64,000 nt of DNA from Emydura subglobosa. Lineage: Eukaryota; Chordata; Testudines; Chelidae. Positions within the stretch are counted from its first letter, which is position 1. Every line of letters begins with the position of its first letter. A model generated the notes under the pieces. It was not told the origin of the DNA. It saw only the letters and a program-made list of their open reading frames with translations, and did not search any database. The stretch is from the NCBI GenBank assembly GCA_007922225.1, contig ML679972.1, forward strand, positions 38,114,340 to 38,178,339, written 5' to 3'. Position numbers and translations under genes: made by a program. This document shows positions 10,491-22,325 of the stretch, one piece after another.

Positions 10491-13000
10491 TCCTACCCCC
10501 TAGAAGAGAGGTTCTCATTTGTAGGGCGAGTGTGTCGGACTCAGCAGGGGGGCAGGGCCAGCCTGCTGATGGTGGGGTGGTTATGGTTAGGGGAGGAGGG
10601 GTGCCAGCACCACTCCTCTGGTTTGGCCTGGCTAGCCCTGCAACCCCAGGCGGCAACCTAATTCACCCATGGCTTGAGTGGCCTCCACTCCCAGAGTTGG
10701 CCCAGAGCCGCCCCCCGGGACCCGATGCCTGAGGCGTTTGGAGTCTCCCCCCCCCAACTCCCCTCTGTGCCGAGGCAGAGAGACCCAGTGAAACAGCCTG
10801 CAGGGAAACGCGCCCCACGGAGCTCGCATCTGGGGTCAGCCCCTCGCTTCACAGCAGCCCACCAGGGGGGCTGAGGTGGGCAAGACCCTCCTCCCCTCAT
10901 GGGGGACACACAAGGGAGCTGGGGGGGCAGCTAAACCCCCAACTTCGCCCCCGTAAGCTGGGAGCTGCTCAAAACTGGGGAAAGCAGGGTCTGAACTAAC
11001 CTCAGCACAGCACTGGGGGTGCCGGGAGCGGGGCAGGGCACAGCAGGGGGGGCTGGGCTGCAGGACATGCCACCTAACCCCCCCTTCCCCACTGCTCTAA
11101 CCACTAGACTCCACCCTCTTCCCCCACACCGGGGATAGAACCCAGGCGTCCGGATTCCCAGCTGGTTCTGCCCACCCCAGGGAGCCCTGGGCCCTGATGG
11201 GGATGGGGGGGGAGAATTGGGCAGAGGGGTGGGATGCTGCTGGTCTGTGCCTGGTGCCTCTAAATGCCAGCACTGCAGCACGGCTCCTGCTGCCCTTAAA
11301 CCGCCAGCAGAGATGGGGCAGGCACTGGGGGCCTCGTGACGCCTAAACAGGGCTGTAAAATACCCTTCCACCCCGCCCCACGCAGCCAGGAGCGGCAGCT
11401 GCAAACAGAGCAGAGAGGCAGGGACTGGGGGGCAACACCAAAGATGGGGTGGGGCTGGGTGGAGCCCAGGGCTGGGCTAGCAGGGGGCTGCAGGTTGGGA
11501 TTGAGGGGCACCAGCTGAGCTGCAGGGGGTCTCTCTGTCATCACCCAGCTGTTGTTTCCACTCCCTGCTCCCCTCCAACGCCCCCCGGGTTCTCTCTGCC
11601 CTTCCCCCTCCTGCCTGTCCCCCAGCAATGGTGGGGGGGGGCGGTTGTGCCGCTTTTCTTCTGTCCCTTTTTTCTCTTCCACTCCGTGACTTTCCTGGCA
11701 GCCCTTCTCCCTGCTTCCCGACCCAGCTTTACTCTGATGGGGGGCCCGGGGGAGCTCAAGGTGCAGAATTAACACCCCCCCCCAGCCATTGAGCGGTAGC
11801 TGCTGAGGCGGAAAGCGGGGGGGTGGGGGGTCCAGGTGACTGTGGGTGCCCCTCCAGTAATCCCTATATTAAGTGGGTCTGCTTGGGAAATCCAAGCCCA
11901 TGGGGGAATCTTGGGGCGGGGGCATACCCAGAAACTGAAACGTCCCCTGTTAGTGCCACAGCAATGCGACGGTGAGGGAGGCTGGGGGCCGCAGCCCCTT
12001 CCCTGGAGAATTGGGGTGGCATGGCCCCCGGCATGGCTGCTGCTGGCAGTGGGGTGGGATGCGATGGGGGGAGCTGATCTCCATTGAGCCAGCAGGTGGG
12101 ATGCCGGGCCAGATGGGCCCTTGGGTCTGCTCCCAGCTGGTGGAGAGGGGGCAGGATGCCGGGCCAGATGGGCTCAGCGCTCTGTTCTGGGATAGAGGAG
12201 GAGAAGGGGGTGACAGCATGTCTGTGTCTCACAGACAGCGGCTCCACCCCCCATCTACCCCATTCCTTGGTGCTGGGTCTGGGCCCTCGCTGCCCCCACA
12301 CCTGCCAGCTTGGCACAGCTGAACGTCCCTGGGGCCCACCCCATGGGCACCCTGTTAGCCAGCAGCTGAGGGGCGCCGGGTCTCTCGGGCCCATCTAGTC
12401 CTGATTGGTGCCTTGGGTGGGTTACAACCATTAGCTGGGTTTTGCAGAAGGTGAAACTGAGGCAGACAGAGAAGCCAAGGGGTCTCCCTACTATCACACA
12501 GAAGCTGGGGTAGAGCCAGGGATTTAACCCAGGAGTCCTGGCTTCCTCCTAGTCCCTCCCCGTCTCTAACCACTAGACACTCCCACCCCACTTTAGCCTC
12601 TAGACCACACTCCTCTCCCAGAGCCAGGGAGAGAACCCAGGAGTTCTGGCTCTTAGCCCCAGCCTGCTCTAACCCACGAGACCCCACGCCCCTCCCAGAG
12701 CTGGGAAGAGAACCCAGGAGTCCTGCTAGGGTGCCAGATTTGATGGCCCCTTCCCCCCCAATTCTCATGCGCTGGTGCTCGAAGGACAAGGCAGCTATGG
12801 AAGGCTCTGACACGTCTCCTTAGACCTACACGTGTAAACAGGCCCATCTAGGAACCAGGCCCAGGTGGTCAGACACGGCGCCCAAGCTTGCAATGGCTGG
12901 GAATTTCCTTGCAGGGGGAGGGGTGGCTTTCCCAGACCTGAAGAGTTCTGTGGGGCTGACAAGCGGGTCTCCTCTGGGGGCAGAAATCGGTCCAATAAAA
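10491..13000. other. Gene-free interval with SINE and family B repeats
   Basis: No gene found. It includes SINE-head pieces ('accactagactccaccc') at about 11095-11165, a family B monomer at about 11456-11520, a short duplication ('gatgccgggccagatggg') at about 12101-12171, and a MIR-like SINE with tandem heads in reverse orientation at about 12440-12735. Confidence 0.5.
12440..12735 (-). repeat. MIR/CORE-SINE-like element with tandem head units, reverse orientation
   Basis: 'gaaactgaggcagacagaga' is the reverse of the usual 'cctcagtttccc' CORE segment. It is followed by several 'agaacccaggagtcctggct' units, the reverse of the SINE head monomer. Confidence 0.65.
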
Positions 13001-14189
13001 GACATTCCCTCCCCCACCTCGTGGCTGGGTGCGTGCAGAGGGCAGCCAGCCCCGGCTGCTGTTTTGCCAGCCCATCTAAAGATGCACACGCCTGCCTGAG
13101 GCATTCACGTCCCACTGGACGCCTGGCAGGGAACAGTGATAAAAGGCAAGAGCTGGCGGTTCGGATCGCGTCAGTCGAGCCTCGTGCCCAGGGCCCCTCC
13201 CAAATCACATCGAGTGGAACCAGAGCCAGAGGATTCACAGCCGCCATTTCAGCTACGAAAGGGGAATCGACACGCGCCCCACAACTGCTTTTCCTCTGTG
13301 ACTGCAGCCTGATCGCTGCCTCTCACACGCAGACCCACACGCTGGGCTCTGCCAGCAGCAGCTCAGAAAGCAGGTCCCCCAGCTCTAGCAACAGGAAGCA
13401 GCGAGCTCACAATTCTAACACCCAACAGGGGTCCCAGCTGCATACTCCCGGCTCGTTCTGCGTCTGAGCTGGAAACAGGGCAAGGGACTGGGCACAAAGG
13501 TGGATCGCTCCAGAGACTCCTGTGCTGATCCCAGTGGAAATCCAGATTTGGTCATGTTAATTACACACACTGACCACTCATGAAGCAAAAGCAACACCGT
13601 GGGATGTCGTTCACTGGTGGAACTCACCACTGCAAGCTTCCAAAAGGTGGGAGGAAAGGGGACCTCGGAGCCTAGACAAGAGTTGGGTGGCACTTGGGTT
13701 TTCCTGTCCAGCGGAAAGGTTTCAACCCAGCAAAAGGTTTTGCCATCCGCGACTTCGCCAAAAATGTTTGTGAACCAGGGAGGAAGAATGATTTGGGGCC
13801 AATCAAACTGGTTCATTTCAATTCCGACCATTTTTATTTTATTCTGACCACAGTTAAGTTTTGAAACAAGTTGTTTCCAACCAAAAACTTGGACTTTTTT
13901 TTTTGCTTCGAATTAAAAAAAAATGCTTTGGCAAGCGGCCCGAAATCTCTCAGTGCAGTTTCTAGCTGTGCCACTGACTCTTTGCATGCCCCCGGTCATG
14001 CCACTTCACCTCTCTGGGGCTTCTTTGGAACACAGGGAAATGGCTGGGGGGGGCAATGGCTAGGGACAAGACACCGGGGTAGATGGGCCCCTGAGCCTAT
14101 CCAAGGCAGCTCCTACGTGCTGGGAGAGTTTCTTGGAGTTGCCAGGGTTGGGTGAGTTACTAGCCTTGCCTACCTGGCCCTTATTATTG
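13001..14189. other. Interval with possible unique block and an AT-rich repeat
   Basis: 13080-13480 is non-repetitive by eye, rich in scattered CpGs and not coding in any recognisable way. 13690-13930 is an AT-rich dispersed repeat ('ccaaaaatgtttgtgaacca', 'ttcaattccgaccatttt') of the type also seen at 30.83-31.2, 32.33-32.7, 43.08-43.5, 48.0-48.1 and 50.0-50.35 kb. A SINE tail follows at about 13950-14050. Confidence 0.4.
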
Positions 14190-14350
14190 TAATAACCCCC
14201 TCCTCCGGGAGGCAGGCCTAGTAGCCCCATTGTACAGATAGGGAAACTGAGGCACCGGGAGGCTACGTGACCTGTGCAGGGAGTCTGGCAGAGCCAGGAA
14301 TTGAGCTTGGGTCTCCCAAGGCTAATGCTCTAACCACTGAGCCAGCCTTC
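14190..14350 (-). repeat. tRNA-derived SINE fragment, reverse orientation
   Basis: The minus strand reads 'tggctcagtggttagagcat' and then 'aagctcaattcctggctctg', which resembles an A box and a B box. The CORE-like 'gggaaactgaggcaccggga' lies at its left. Confidence 0.6.
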
Positions 14351-14956
14351 CTCTGCTCATACACCTCTGTTCCTAACGCTGGATGGGGGTGGATCCAAAA
14401 TATTCCCCCTCCCCCCCTTTAATTCAGATCCATCCAAGGAGACATTACTAGCAGGACAAACTGGCTGAATTACAAGACAGACAGACAGACTCCCCTGCCA
14501 GTGTCTAGCCCAGCCAAGCCAGGGTCGAACCCCTGTCTCCATTTGTCATTTCCCACTGCAGCGTCTCTCGTGCAAGACATCTGTGCTGGCTCCCTGGCAC
14601 CGGAGGGAACAGTGCTTCCGTCCCCGCAGCGTGCAGGACGCTGGCTAGAACATGCCCCCATCATTCCTCCGCCGCACGGTAGCTTCTCGCTGGGGTCAGG
14701 CCGACCTTCGTGCCGGGGGCCTGATCACAGACCCACGATTTGCACCCTGCACCCTCCTGCTTTTCCTTGGCGCTCATCCCCCCGCCCCGGAGCTGAGATG
14801 ACACTCTCCTGTGGGGGGATGCTCCACTGGCCCATCTGAACCCCCGTGGGCCCCCAGTCTGAGATGCCGCTTCCCCCCCCCACACGACTCAGTCGCCCCC
14901 AGCTCATTGCGCTGCCCAGTCTCTCTCTCCCCCTTCCTTCTCTGACGACTTGGGGA

Positions 14957-15189
14957 CAGCACCCCCTACTGAGCAACCCTCCCCCATAACACGGCGCCCC
15001 CTAGTGCCGCCCTGGGGCATCGGCCCCAGCCCTAACTGCGAGGGGAGAGTGCCTGCCCCCACCCCACCCCCTGCAGGGTGGAACCCCCTAGTGCCGCACT
15101 GGGATTTTGGGGTCAGCAGGGACTCTGTGGGGCGAGCGCCCCCTGGGGAGCCCCCCGCCCCGCTCCCTGCAGCACGGTGCCCCCTAGCG
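14957..15189 (-). promoter_or_regulatory. Cluster of CTCF-like motifs
   Basis: At least five copies of 'cccccta(g/c)tg' or a close variant occur within about 230 bases, at about 14961, 14996-15007, 15083-15094, 15138-15146 and 15178-15189. All have the motif on the minus strand. The best copies (minus: GCACTAGGGGGC and GCGCTAGGGGGC) match 11 of 12 positions of CCASYAGRKGGC. They could be an insulator or a product of local duplication. Confidence 0.35.
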
Positions 15190-15404
15190 CCTTTCCTTGT
15201 GCGTCTGCCTCCCGGGGGCCCCTTTCCCTCTGACGAGACCAAGACACCCCAGAGGGACCCAGCTCTGGGTGGCGGGGGTCAGTCCCTTCGTGGCCCCATC
15301 CAGAGCAAGGGGCTGCCCTCCGGCTACTTGACGCGTGTGGGTCACTCGGTGCTCGAAGGCTGAGAACCCACAGACTCCTCAGCGGTGAGCAGTGCGGCAG
15401 TGAC

Positions 15405-15480
15405 TTGCACAAGGTCACAGAACCCAGGAGTCCTACATCCCAGTCCAGTGGTTGCACCACTAGGCTGCGCTGCCTTTACC
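15405..15480 (-). repeat. SINE head fragment, reverse orientation
   Basis: 'aaggtcacagaacccaggag' and 'ggttgcaccactaggctg' are the reverse of the SINE head and CORE found throughout the window. Confidence 0.5.
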
Positions 15481-15882
15481 CTAACCCAGGGACGCACGGC
15501 CCCGACGTGCAGCTGGGCTCTGCAAGGAGGCATGTGTTGGGGGCAGGGAAATCCCAGACCCCCGGCCAGCCGAGTGTGGTCAGTCCTTTGTCCGTGTTGG
15601 CTGCGTGCGTGTGCCCCCCCCGTAGGTGCTGTCCCAGCTCTGCGCAGGTCACCGAGACAGCGCTCGCAAGCGAATGAATCGCCACGACCACGGATTCGCT
15701 GAGCAACGAAGGCACCCGCTCAACACCGATGACTGGGTGTCCTGGCCAATGGCACGCGGCGGGTATACGGCTGGGGGCACCGCCAGCCCAACTCCACGGC
15801 TGCTGCCAAACACCCCCCCCCCACCACCACTGCAGCAGTCATGGGGAGGGGGAGGGTCACTGTATGTGTGGGTTGCTCGGGG

Positions 15883-15930
15883 TGTGTGTGTACATGTGTG
15901 TGTGTACACGTGTGTGTGTGCACATGCACC
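15883..15930 (+). repeat. (GT)n-type microsatellite, interrupted
   Basis: Alternating 'tgtgtgtgta' and 'cacgtgtgtgtg' with interruptions. Confidence 0.8.
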
Positions 15931-15949
15931 CAGAGCAGTGGCCCCGACA

Positions 15950-16040
15950 TTCAGGACTCCTGGGTTTTACCCCCACAGCTCTGACCTTGAGCAGGTCACT
16001 TCGCTGCTCTGTGCCTCAGTTTCCCCACTGAAGTGGGGGT
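15950..16040 (+). repeat. MIR/CORE-SINE fragment
   Basis: 'aggactcctgggttttaccc' then 'gagcaggtcacttcgctgct' and 'tgcctcagtttcccc', the order seen in MIR-type elements. Confidence 0.65.
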
Positions 16041-16354
16041 GGGGGTGGGGAATCACCATCTCTTGGGCTCTTTCCAACCCTCACTCACCAAGTGGCCATT
16101 GGAGTTGGCGCCCCCTAGAGGGGAAAGACCCCGTGCCCCATTCCTCACCCCACTGACCCAGCCAGTCCCCCTGCCATGGGGCTGGATTGGAGCTGGGGCC
16201 CCCTAGAGGGGAGAGACCCCTGTACCTCCACCCCCAGTAAAGCATTTCCCAGCCCATCCCCTTCTGGCCCACGGCCTGTGCTGATTGGCTGGGGCCTGTG
16301 ATGGGGTGCTGGTGGGGGGCCAAGGGAGGTCCCCTGATACAGACGAGGGGTTGA

Positions 16355-16450
16355 GAAGGAACATGGGAATGGCCAGACTGGATCCAACCGGGGCCCATCT
16401 AACCTGGTATCCCAGCTCCAACAGTGCCCAGCACCAGATGCAACAGAGGC
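16355..16450 (-). mobile_element. CR1-type LINE 3' fragment (reverse)
   Basis: 'aatggccagactggatccaa' and 'gcccatctaacctggtatcc' resemble the 3' region of amniote CR1 elements in reverse orientation (compare 44184-44790). Confidence 0.5.
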
Positions 16451-16639
16451 AGGGGAGGCGCCCCCCGCGATCTGCCCCCCAGGCCAGTGTCTTCGTGTCA
16501 GCGAGCGGCCGAAAGCCAGACAGCAGAGATTGAACGTCCCTGCCCAGCCCTCGTGGCATCGTTAGACACTGTAACCCGGCTCTGCCACTGAGCCAGGGAC
16601 ACGGCCGAGCCCCCCCCGGACCCCTCCGGCCCTGCACTC

Positions 16640-16835
16640 TGCGCGCGTGAGATGTGTGTCTCTGGGTCTGTCCGTCTGTCTCCGTGTGTGAGAAGCCATC
16701 TCTGTGTGTCTGGCTCTTCCTGTGGGTCTGTCTGGCTGTGCCCAGGCGTACATCTCCGTCTGTGTCCATCCCTGGCTGCGTGTCTGTCCGTCTGCCTCTC
16801 TTTCCGTGTGTCTCGGTGGCTGCCTGGGCGGGTGG
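16640..16835 (+). repeat. TCTG/TGTC-rich low-complexity tract
   Basis: Runs such as 'ctgggtctgtccgtctgtct' repeat imperfectly. No gene is supported here. Confidence 0.6.
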
Positions 16836-16942
16836 GAGCCGACCCAGGCTTGCCCTTGCTCCTGACGGGTTAATTTAGCACCAGAGCCAGACGCGGGCGG
16901 GCGGTTTCCAGGGTCGCACAACGAGGGTTTTAACGAGCTGGG

Positions 16943-16952
16943 CTATTTTTAG
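16943..16952 (+). promoter_or_regulatory. Perfect MEF2-type site
   Basis: CTATTTTTAG matches the MEF2 consensus YTAWWWWTAR exactly. It sits in a non-repetitive block of about 130 bases (16860-16990). One site alone is weak evidence of function. Confidence 0.3.
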
Positions 16953-17057
16953 AGGGAACATTTGGCAGACAGGGAAAGAGCCGGCCAGGCTTGTTTGAGT
17001 GGGGGGGGGGCAAATTGGAGGGAGGGAGTTGGGAGTGGGGGATTGAGCATGTATGTG

Positions 17058-17235
17058 GAAGTGGGGTCTAGTGGTTAGTGCAGGGGGCCTGGAAGCCAGG
17101 ACTCCTGGGTTCTATCCCAGCTCTGGGAGGGAAGTGGGGGGGTCTAGTGGTTAAAATCAGGATGCTGCCAATGGCCTGGTAGGTGACATTGGGCAAGTCA
17201 CTTCCCCGCTCTGTGCCTCTGTTTCCCCTTCCGCC
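17058..17235 (+). repeat. MIR/CORE-SINE with tandem head units
   Basis: 'ggtctagtggttagtgcagg', 'gccaggactcctgggttcta', a second head start, then 'tgggcaagtcacttccccgc' and 'tgcctctgtttcccc'. Confidence 0.7.
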
Positions 17236-18240
17236 CTTTGTCCATTTAGACAAGGTCTTTGGGGCAGGGCCTGTGTCTCACGACGGGGCCCTGATCTCAG
17301 GCCAGCTGCCATACAAAGGCCAGTGATGCCAGCCGAGGGCCTGGATCCCTCCTCCCCCAGGTTGTAAAACTCGGCTGCCTCCGCCCCTCACCCAGCCCTA
17401 CCGTGCCCCTTCCTGCAGCTCCGGCTCCAGGGCCTCCGACTCCACCATCCCTCCCCAGCCACCCAGCAGTGCCGAGCTGGCATTTCCGTGGCCTACTTTC
17501 CAAGGCAGGTGATGGTTCCCCCGGCCCCCTCCCCCCGCCCGCTCCTTTCCTGCCTGACCTCAATAATCGCAACTTTTCAGCAAGTCCTGACACCCTCCCC
17601 TCCCTGCACCAACCCTCCAGCCTTCAGGCTGTTAATAGCTGTAAGGCCCAGCCCTGGGGCTCGCCGCCCAGGCTGGGATTAACCCTTTCCTCGCCTGCCT
17701 CGCTCAGGTTTCTCTCTCCCAGGCCCCTTTTTTAGCCTTTTGATCCACTCCTTGTTCAAATCCTCGGGGCTTTTGTCCCCCTGTAGTTCCCTGCCTCCTG
17801 GACATCCAGGAGCAACCCCAGCCCCCTGTGCAGGGCCCATGGGAAGAAGGGAGCGAGGGGGAAACTGAGGCACGGGGTGGGGGAAGCACCCTGGCCAAGG
17901 TCACAAAAGAAAGCTTCGGAGAAAGTCAGGGGTGGAACCCAGGGGTCCTGGTGCCCAGCCCCAACCGCGTGACCCACCTCGTTCCTGGGGTGGGGGCAAA
18001 CTGTCCAGGCTTGCAAGTCATTCAGCCTTGAGTCTCCTAACAAGGGACGCGGGTGTGTCCCCAGATCTCACCACAGCGGAGCAAATGGGGGGGGGGGGGC
18101 TGCAGCTCGGGACTGAGGGGCACCAGCAGAGCAGAGTAGCAGGATCTTTCTTTGCCCATAATCTTGGGAGGCTCCGTGAACTGCTTCCTGTGGGGCGCAG
18201 ATCCTGCCTGCCCCCCCAAAACAACCACCCCACCCCCACT

Positions 18241-18296
18241 GCTCCAGCCTTAATCTCTGCAACTAATTAACATCTAATTAGTTACCCATTCAGAGT
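18241..18296. promoter_or_regulatory. Cluster of homeodomain-type TAATTA sites
   Basis: 'aactaattaacatctaatta' followed by 'gttacc' gives at least three TAAT/ATTA cores in 30 bases within otherwise GC-rich DNA. A candidate enhancer fragment; motif evidence only. Confidence 0.25.
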
Positions 18297-18402
18297 CCCA
18301 GCGGCTGGCACCCTGACCCCACAGCACCGGGCACAGAAGTGGGGTATCGGCACTCCCCAAAACCAACCTGGCACCCTGCTGGGCCAGGAGGGAGGGCCAT
18401 CC

Positions 18403-18427
18403 CCAGACAGACAGACAGACAGACAGC
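18403..18427 (+). repeat. (CAGA)n microsatellite
   Basis: About five to six perfect tetranucleotide units of 'acag'. Confidence 0.85.
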
Positions 18428-19049
18428 CCGCCCAGAGATTCTACACCAATATTCAGGCTGGGGCAGCTGGGAATTGGCCTGCCTGGGAATCTTGCTGAGT
18501 CCAGGGGTTTTCTGCCGAGTGGCAGCTGTGGGGAAGGGAGGCCAGTGGAGCTAGGAGGGTTTTGTCTGTCTGTCTGCAAGGGGGATTGCCAGTCCCTGAG
18601 CAAAGTTAGGGGCCCGCAGGTCCCTGCCCCCCCAGGTCTATTATTTATCTAACTGCCAGCAATTAGGGATGGAGCCAGTAACCCCAGTCCCTGCTGTTCC
18701 CCTGTTAGCCCAGCCCTGGGCTCCCCCTCCCCGCCGATATCTCTGCCAGTGCCCCTCACTCCCGACCTGCAGCCCCCTGCTGTCCCAGCCCCAGAGGGTG
18801 GCAAGGGCAGTACAGACAGGCTGAGGTAGGATGAGACCATCTGGGAGTGGGATGATTGATCGGAAAGAGACCCGGCTGAACCAGACCGGAGCCAAGCAGG
18901 ATGGAAGGGAGGGTGCCAGGCTGGGAGTGGGGAGTGCAGGGGGGGCTAACCTGGGTGGGGCCCCTGCTGGGGGGAGCAGGAGCCGACTCATGCAGGCCTC
19001 GAGCAGCTGTTGCGGGAAATCCGGTCCAGCCATCGGGGTTCATCACAAC

Positions 19050-19360
19050 AGAGTCACTGCTGTGTCCATCCACCCGTCCATCCCCCTAGGCACCCGTCTG
19101 TCCATCCATTTACCCATCCCCCTAGCCACCTTTCTGTCCATCCACCCGTCCATCCCCCTAGACACCCTTCTGTCCATCCACCTGTCCGTCCCCCTAGACA
19201 CCCCTCTGTCCATCCACTCACCCATCCCCCTAGACACCCTTCTGTCCATCCACCGGTCCATCCCCCTGGACACCCCTCGGTCCATCCATCCCCTTGGACA
19301 CCCCTCTGTCCATCCATCCCCCTAGACACCCCTCTGTCCATCTACTCACCCATCCCCCTC
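19050..19360 (+). repeat. CCATCC minisatellite with 33-36 base units
   Basis: Units of 'catccccctagacacccctc' plus 'tgtccatccaccc' are repeated about nine times with moderate divergence. Open reading frames across it are repeat artefacts. Confidence 0.9.
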
Positions 19361-19494
19361 TAGCAGAGCCGGCACTGGGCAAAAGCCGACTGAGCAATTG
19401 CTCAGGGCCCCGAGCAGCTCAAGGGGCCCCAACTAATTAGTCTGTGTCGTGGGGTGGGGCGGGTCCCCCAGTGGGCTAGCACCTGCATTGCCCT

Positions 19495-19665
19495 CTGTGC
19501 ATCCATCTGTCCCCATCCACCGCCCAATGCGGCCCCTTCTATCCACCATACACCTTCCACCAGACCTCCCCGGTCATCCATCCATCCCCCTATACAGCTA
19601 TCCACCCCCATCTGTACCCCTCCGTCTGTCTGTGTCTGTCCCTACATACCCCTCTCGCTCTGTCA
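19495..19665 (+). repeat. Degenerate CCATC/CTGTC tract
   Basis: 'catccatctgtccccatcca' and 'ccgtctgtctgtgtctgtcc' type sequence, related to the preceding minisatellite. Confidence 0.7.
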
Positions 19666-20449
19666 GTCACTGACTCTCCTCCCCGGCCCCGAAGATCAAG
19701 CTGCTTCTCACATCAGGCTCCCTCTTGGGGTTTTAATTCTTTCAAAGTCAAGGGCTGAGGCATGACCAGCTGCATCTGTTGGATGTGGGGAGCCCAGGGC
19801 TGGGGTAGCAGGGGGCTGCAGGTGGGGAGTGAGGGGCACCGGCAGCGCTGTGTGAGGGTGGGCAGGCCGATTGCCAAAGACATTTGGGCACCCACAGCGG
19901 CAGCTGGGCCCCGAGCGGCATTTCCACACGTGAGGCAGGCGCCCGACGCCCCGAACGCCCTGTGCAGAGCCGGCCCCAGCCCCTCAGCGCCCTCCCCCCG
20001 CCCTGGCCGAGGGGGTGTCACTGGCTGGCTGGGGGTTCTGGGCACAGCTGGCAGGTGCCACAGCTCAAGGGCACCCACCATCCTCCCCCCTCACACCCAG
20101 TCCTGACAGATGCCCAGGCACTTCCCAGGCACTCCGCTCCAGGGACAGAGAACAGCCGGCCCCTGAGAACCAGGAGGGCTGGTCCAGGCATCCGGCCGGT
20201 CCCACAGCCTCCTTGAAATACCTGCTGTCCGTCTGGGCCCAGGTGCGCCCCTCGGTCTCTCAATCCATCCCCCAGCTCATCACAGGACTGAGACCAGCCT
20301 GCAGCCCGCAGCTGGGAGGTCTCCAGAGAGGGATCTAGCAGAGGCAGACGGGACTGGAGTTGGCAGAGACCAGGTCTCTGGGAGGGATTTCTTTCTTTGA
20401 GAGGAGCAATTCAATAGGCCGGGCCTGTTGATCTGGGAGAAGAGTTGTG

Positions 20450-20625
20450 CTAAGATGAAGCCACCTCTGGGTTGGGGTTTTGGGGGCTGTTTATACAGGG
20501 GTCCCTTGTCCAGCACTGAGATGCAGCCACCTCTGGGGCTGGGCGTGGCAGCTGTTTATACAGGGATCGCTCCCTTGTCCGGTGTTGAGATGCAGCCACT
20601 TCTGGGGCTGGGCACAGCAGCAGCC
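20450..20625 (+). repeat. Family A monomer, three tandem copies
   Basis: Three units with 'gatgcagccacctctggggc' and 'ctgtttatacaggg' at a spacing of about 62-66 bases. Confidence 0.8.
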
Positions 20626-21042
20626 CGGGGCTTCCCCCCACACCCCATCTCGCTGAGCCATTGAGCCAGCTCCCAGAGCCCCAGCTCCGGGGTGACCTGC
20701 TTGGATGCGATTCCCAGCAGGAGCAGAAGGAGAGAGGCGCAGCTGGGGATGAGCTGGGAGTATCCGTCAACAGCGCGGGCACCAGGGCTATTCAGGGACG
20801 AGGCCCAGGTTCTCGAAGGGATTTGGGCACCTCCCGGCTATTGAAATCCAGGGGAGTTTGGAGCTCAAACCTTCAAGGCTGTGGCCCCACGTGTGTGAGA
20901 GACACCGTGAGAGGTGTCAGCCGACCAAGAATGGAGCCCCCCATTGTGCTGGGACCTGCACAGACCCCAGCCAGGACTTCTGGGTGCTACCTCCAGCTCT
21001 GGGAGGGAAATGGGGGCTAGGGGCTAAATGAGGGAGCTGGGA

Positions 21043-21125
21043 GTCAGTGCATCACGGCTCTGGGCAAGGGATCGCTATATAAACAGCTGCCATGCACCTC
21101 CCCAGAGGTGGCTGCATCTCATCCA
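21043..21125 (-). repeat. Family A monomer, reverse orientation
   Basis: 'gcaagggatcgctatataaa' followed by 'cagctgcc' and 'ccccagaggtggctgcatct' is the reverse complement of the family A unit. Confidence 0.7.
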
Positions 21126-21149
21126 TAGGCTGTGCTACTTTTACACAGT

Positions 21150-21480
21150 GTTTCATGCACCTTGGGACTCTTTTAGGCAGTGTGGCAGCAGTGAAATAGA
21201 AGCTAATTATTATAAACATAACAAATCAGTCGCCGGGGAGCCCGCCTGGGGGAAGAGGTGAAATTCCAAGGAGAAGCCCAGCACCAGCTAGGGGATTTTC
21301 TTTCTCCTGAAGCACTAATTTCCCCCTTGCCTCTGTTCTGCAACATATAATTAAGCCGTCAGCGGGACGGCTCTTCCAGCCAAGAGCCGAGCGTGCCCAG
21401 TGGCAGACGAGATGCCAGAGCCTGGCTTTGCTCTGCAGGGCGGGTCCTCGCTGTCCCGGACAGCAAAGGGGGGAGAGAAA
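21150..21480. other. Candidate conserved non-coding block
   Basis: Non-repetitive sequence of balanced composition inside GC-rich repeats. It contains 'gctaattattataaacataa', 'aatttcccccttgcc' and 'catataattaagccgtcagc', with several homeodomain-like cores. No coding frame is convincing. It looks like an enhancer-type element but conservation was not tested. Confidence 0.25.
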
Positions 21481-22325
21481 TTCACCGCCCACCCGCTAGC
21501 TTGGCCCCAAAGAGCTGAGAGCAGGATCGTGGAGCCGTCCACCTGCAGTCACCCCCCATCACAGTAGAGGGGATTGAGGCGCAGGGCGGGTGAACCAATT
21601 CCAGCAAGGTCACGGAACAAGCTGAGAAGAGAACCCAGGAGTCCTGGCTCCTGCCTACCCCCCCGCCATCTGGGCAGGGGGACCCACTGGTGAGGAGACC
21701 CAGCTGCATGGACCTGGGGGGGGGGGGGAGAAATGAGGAGACACAACCCACGACGGGTGGTGACCCAGGAAATCAAGGCCCGGGGGCCCCTGCCTGTCTG
21801 GCATCAGCCCAGACCCCGTCAGCCACCGCTGATCCCAGACACCCCAGCCCGTCCAACCGCCCTTGCCCCCAGCCAGGCAGCGGAGAACAGTCCAAGCTGC
21901 AAAGCCTAGGGGCCAGTCTCAGCCCCGTGCCCTGGCTCCACGCTGGATGGCGGGACAGATCCCCCTACTGCCCTCCCCCCCAGCTGGCCCAGCCCTGGCA
22001 TCTTGCCTGTTCCCCCCACTCCCTGCCAGCTAGAAACACCATGTGACCCCTCCCGCACCCACGCTCTGCTCTCTGCGCGGCTGGCACCCAAGGCACCCCC
22101 GCCGCCTCGGGGACGGGCATCACCCGCCCCCACCCCCACGCCCAGCGACCCGCCCTTGGCACCTGATCCAGAGAATCTCTTCGTACCAAGTCTCCCCTCC
22201 CCCGGTCACTAAAGGCAGTGACCCCACCCTGCTTTTTCTCCTCTCCCCGCTGCAGGCGCAAGAGACGTCTCCTCTGCATCCTGCACCAGCCAGAAGGGTC
22301 TATGTGCCCCCCAAGGCCTCCATGG

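Noticed and set aside
12865..13467. 200-codon open frame on the plus strand
   Set aside because: No domain, no splice context and biased Ser/Arg composition. Kept only as a non-repetitive interval.
19050..19360. CRISPR-like array of regular repeats
   Set aside because: Units are adjacent, diverged CCATCC minisatellite monomers without unique spacers, in a vertebrate genome.
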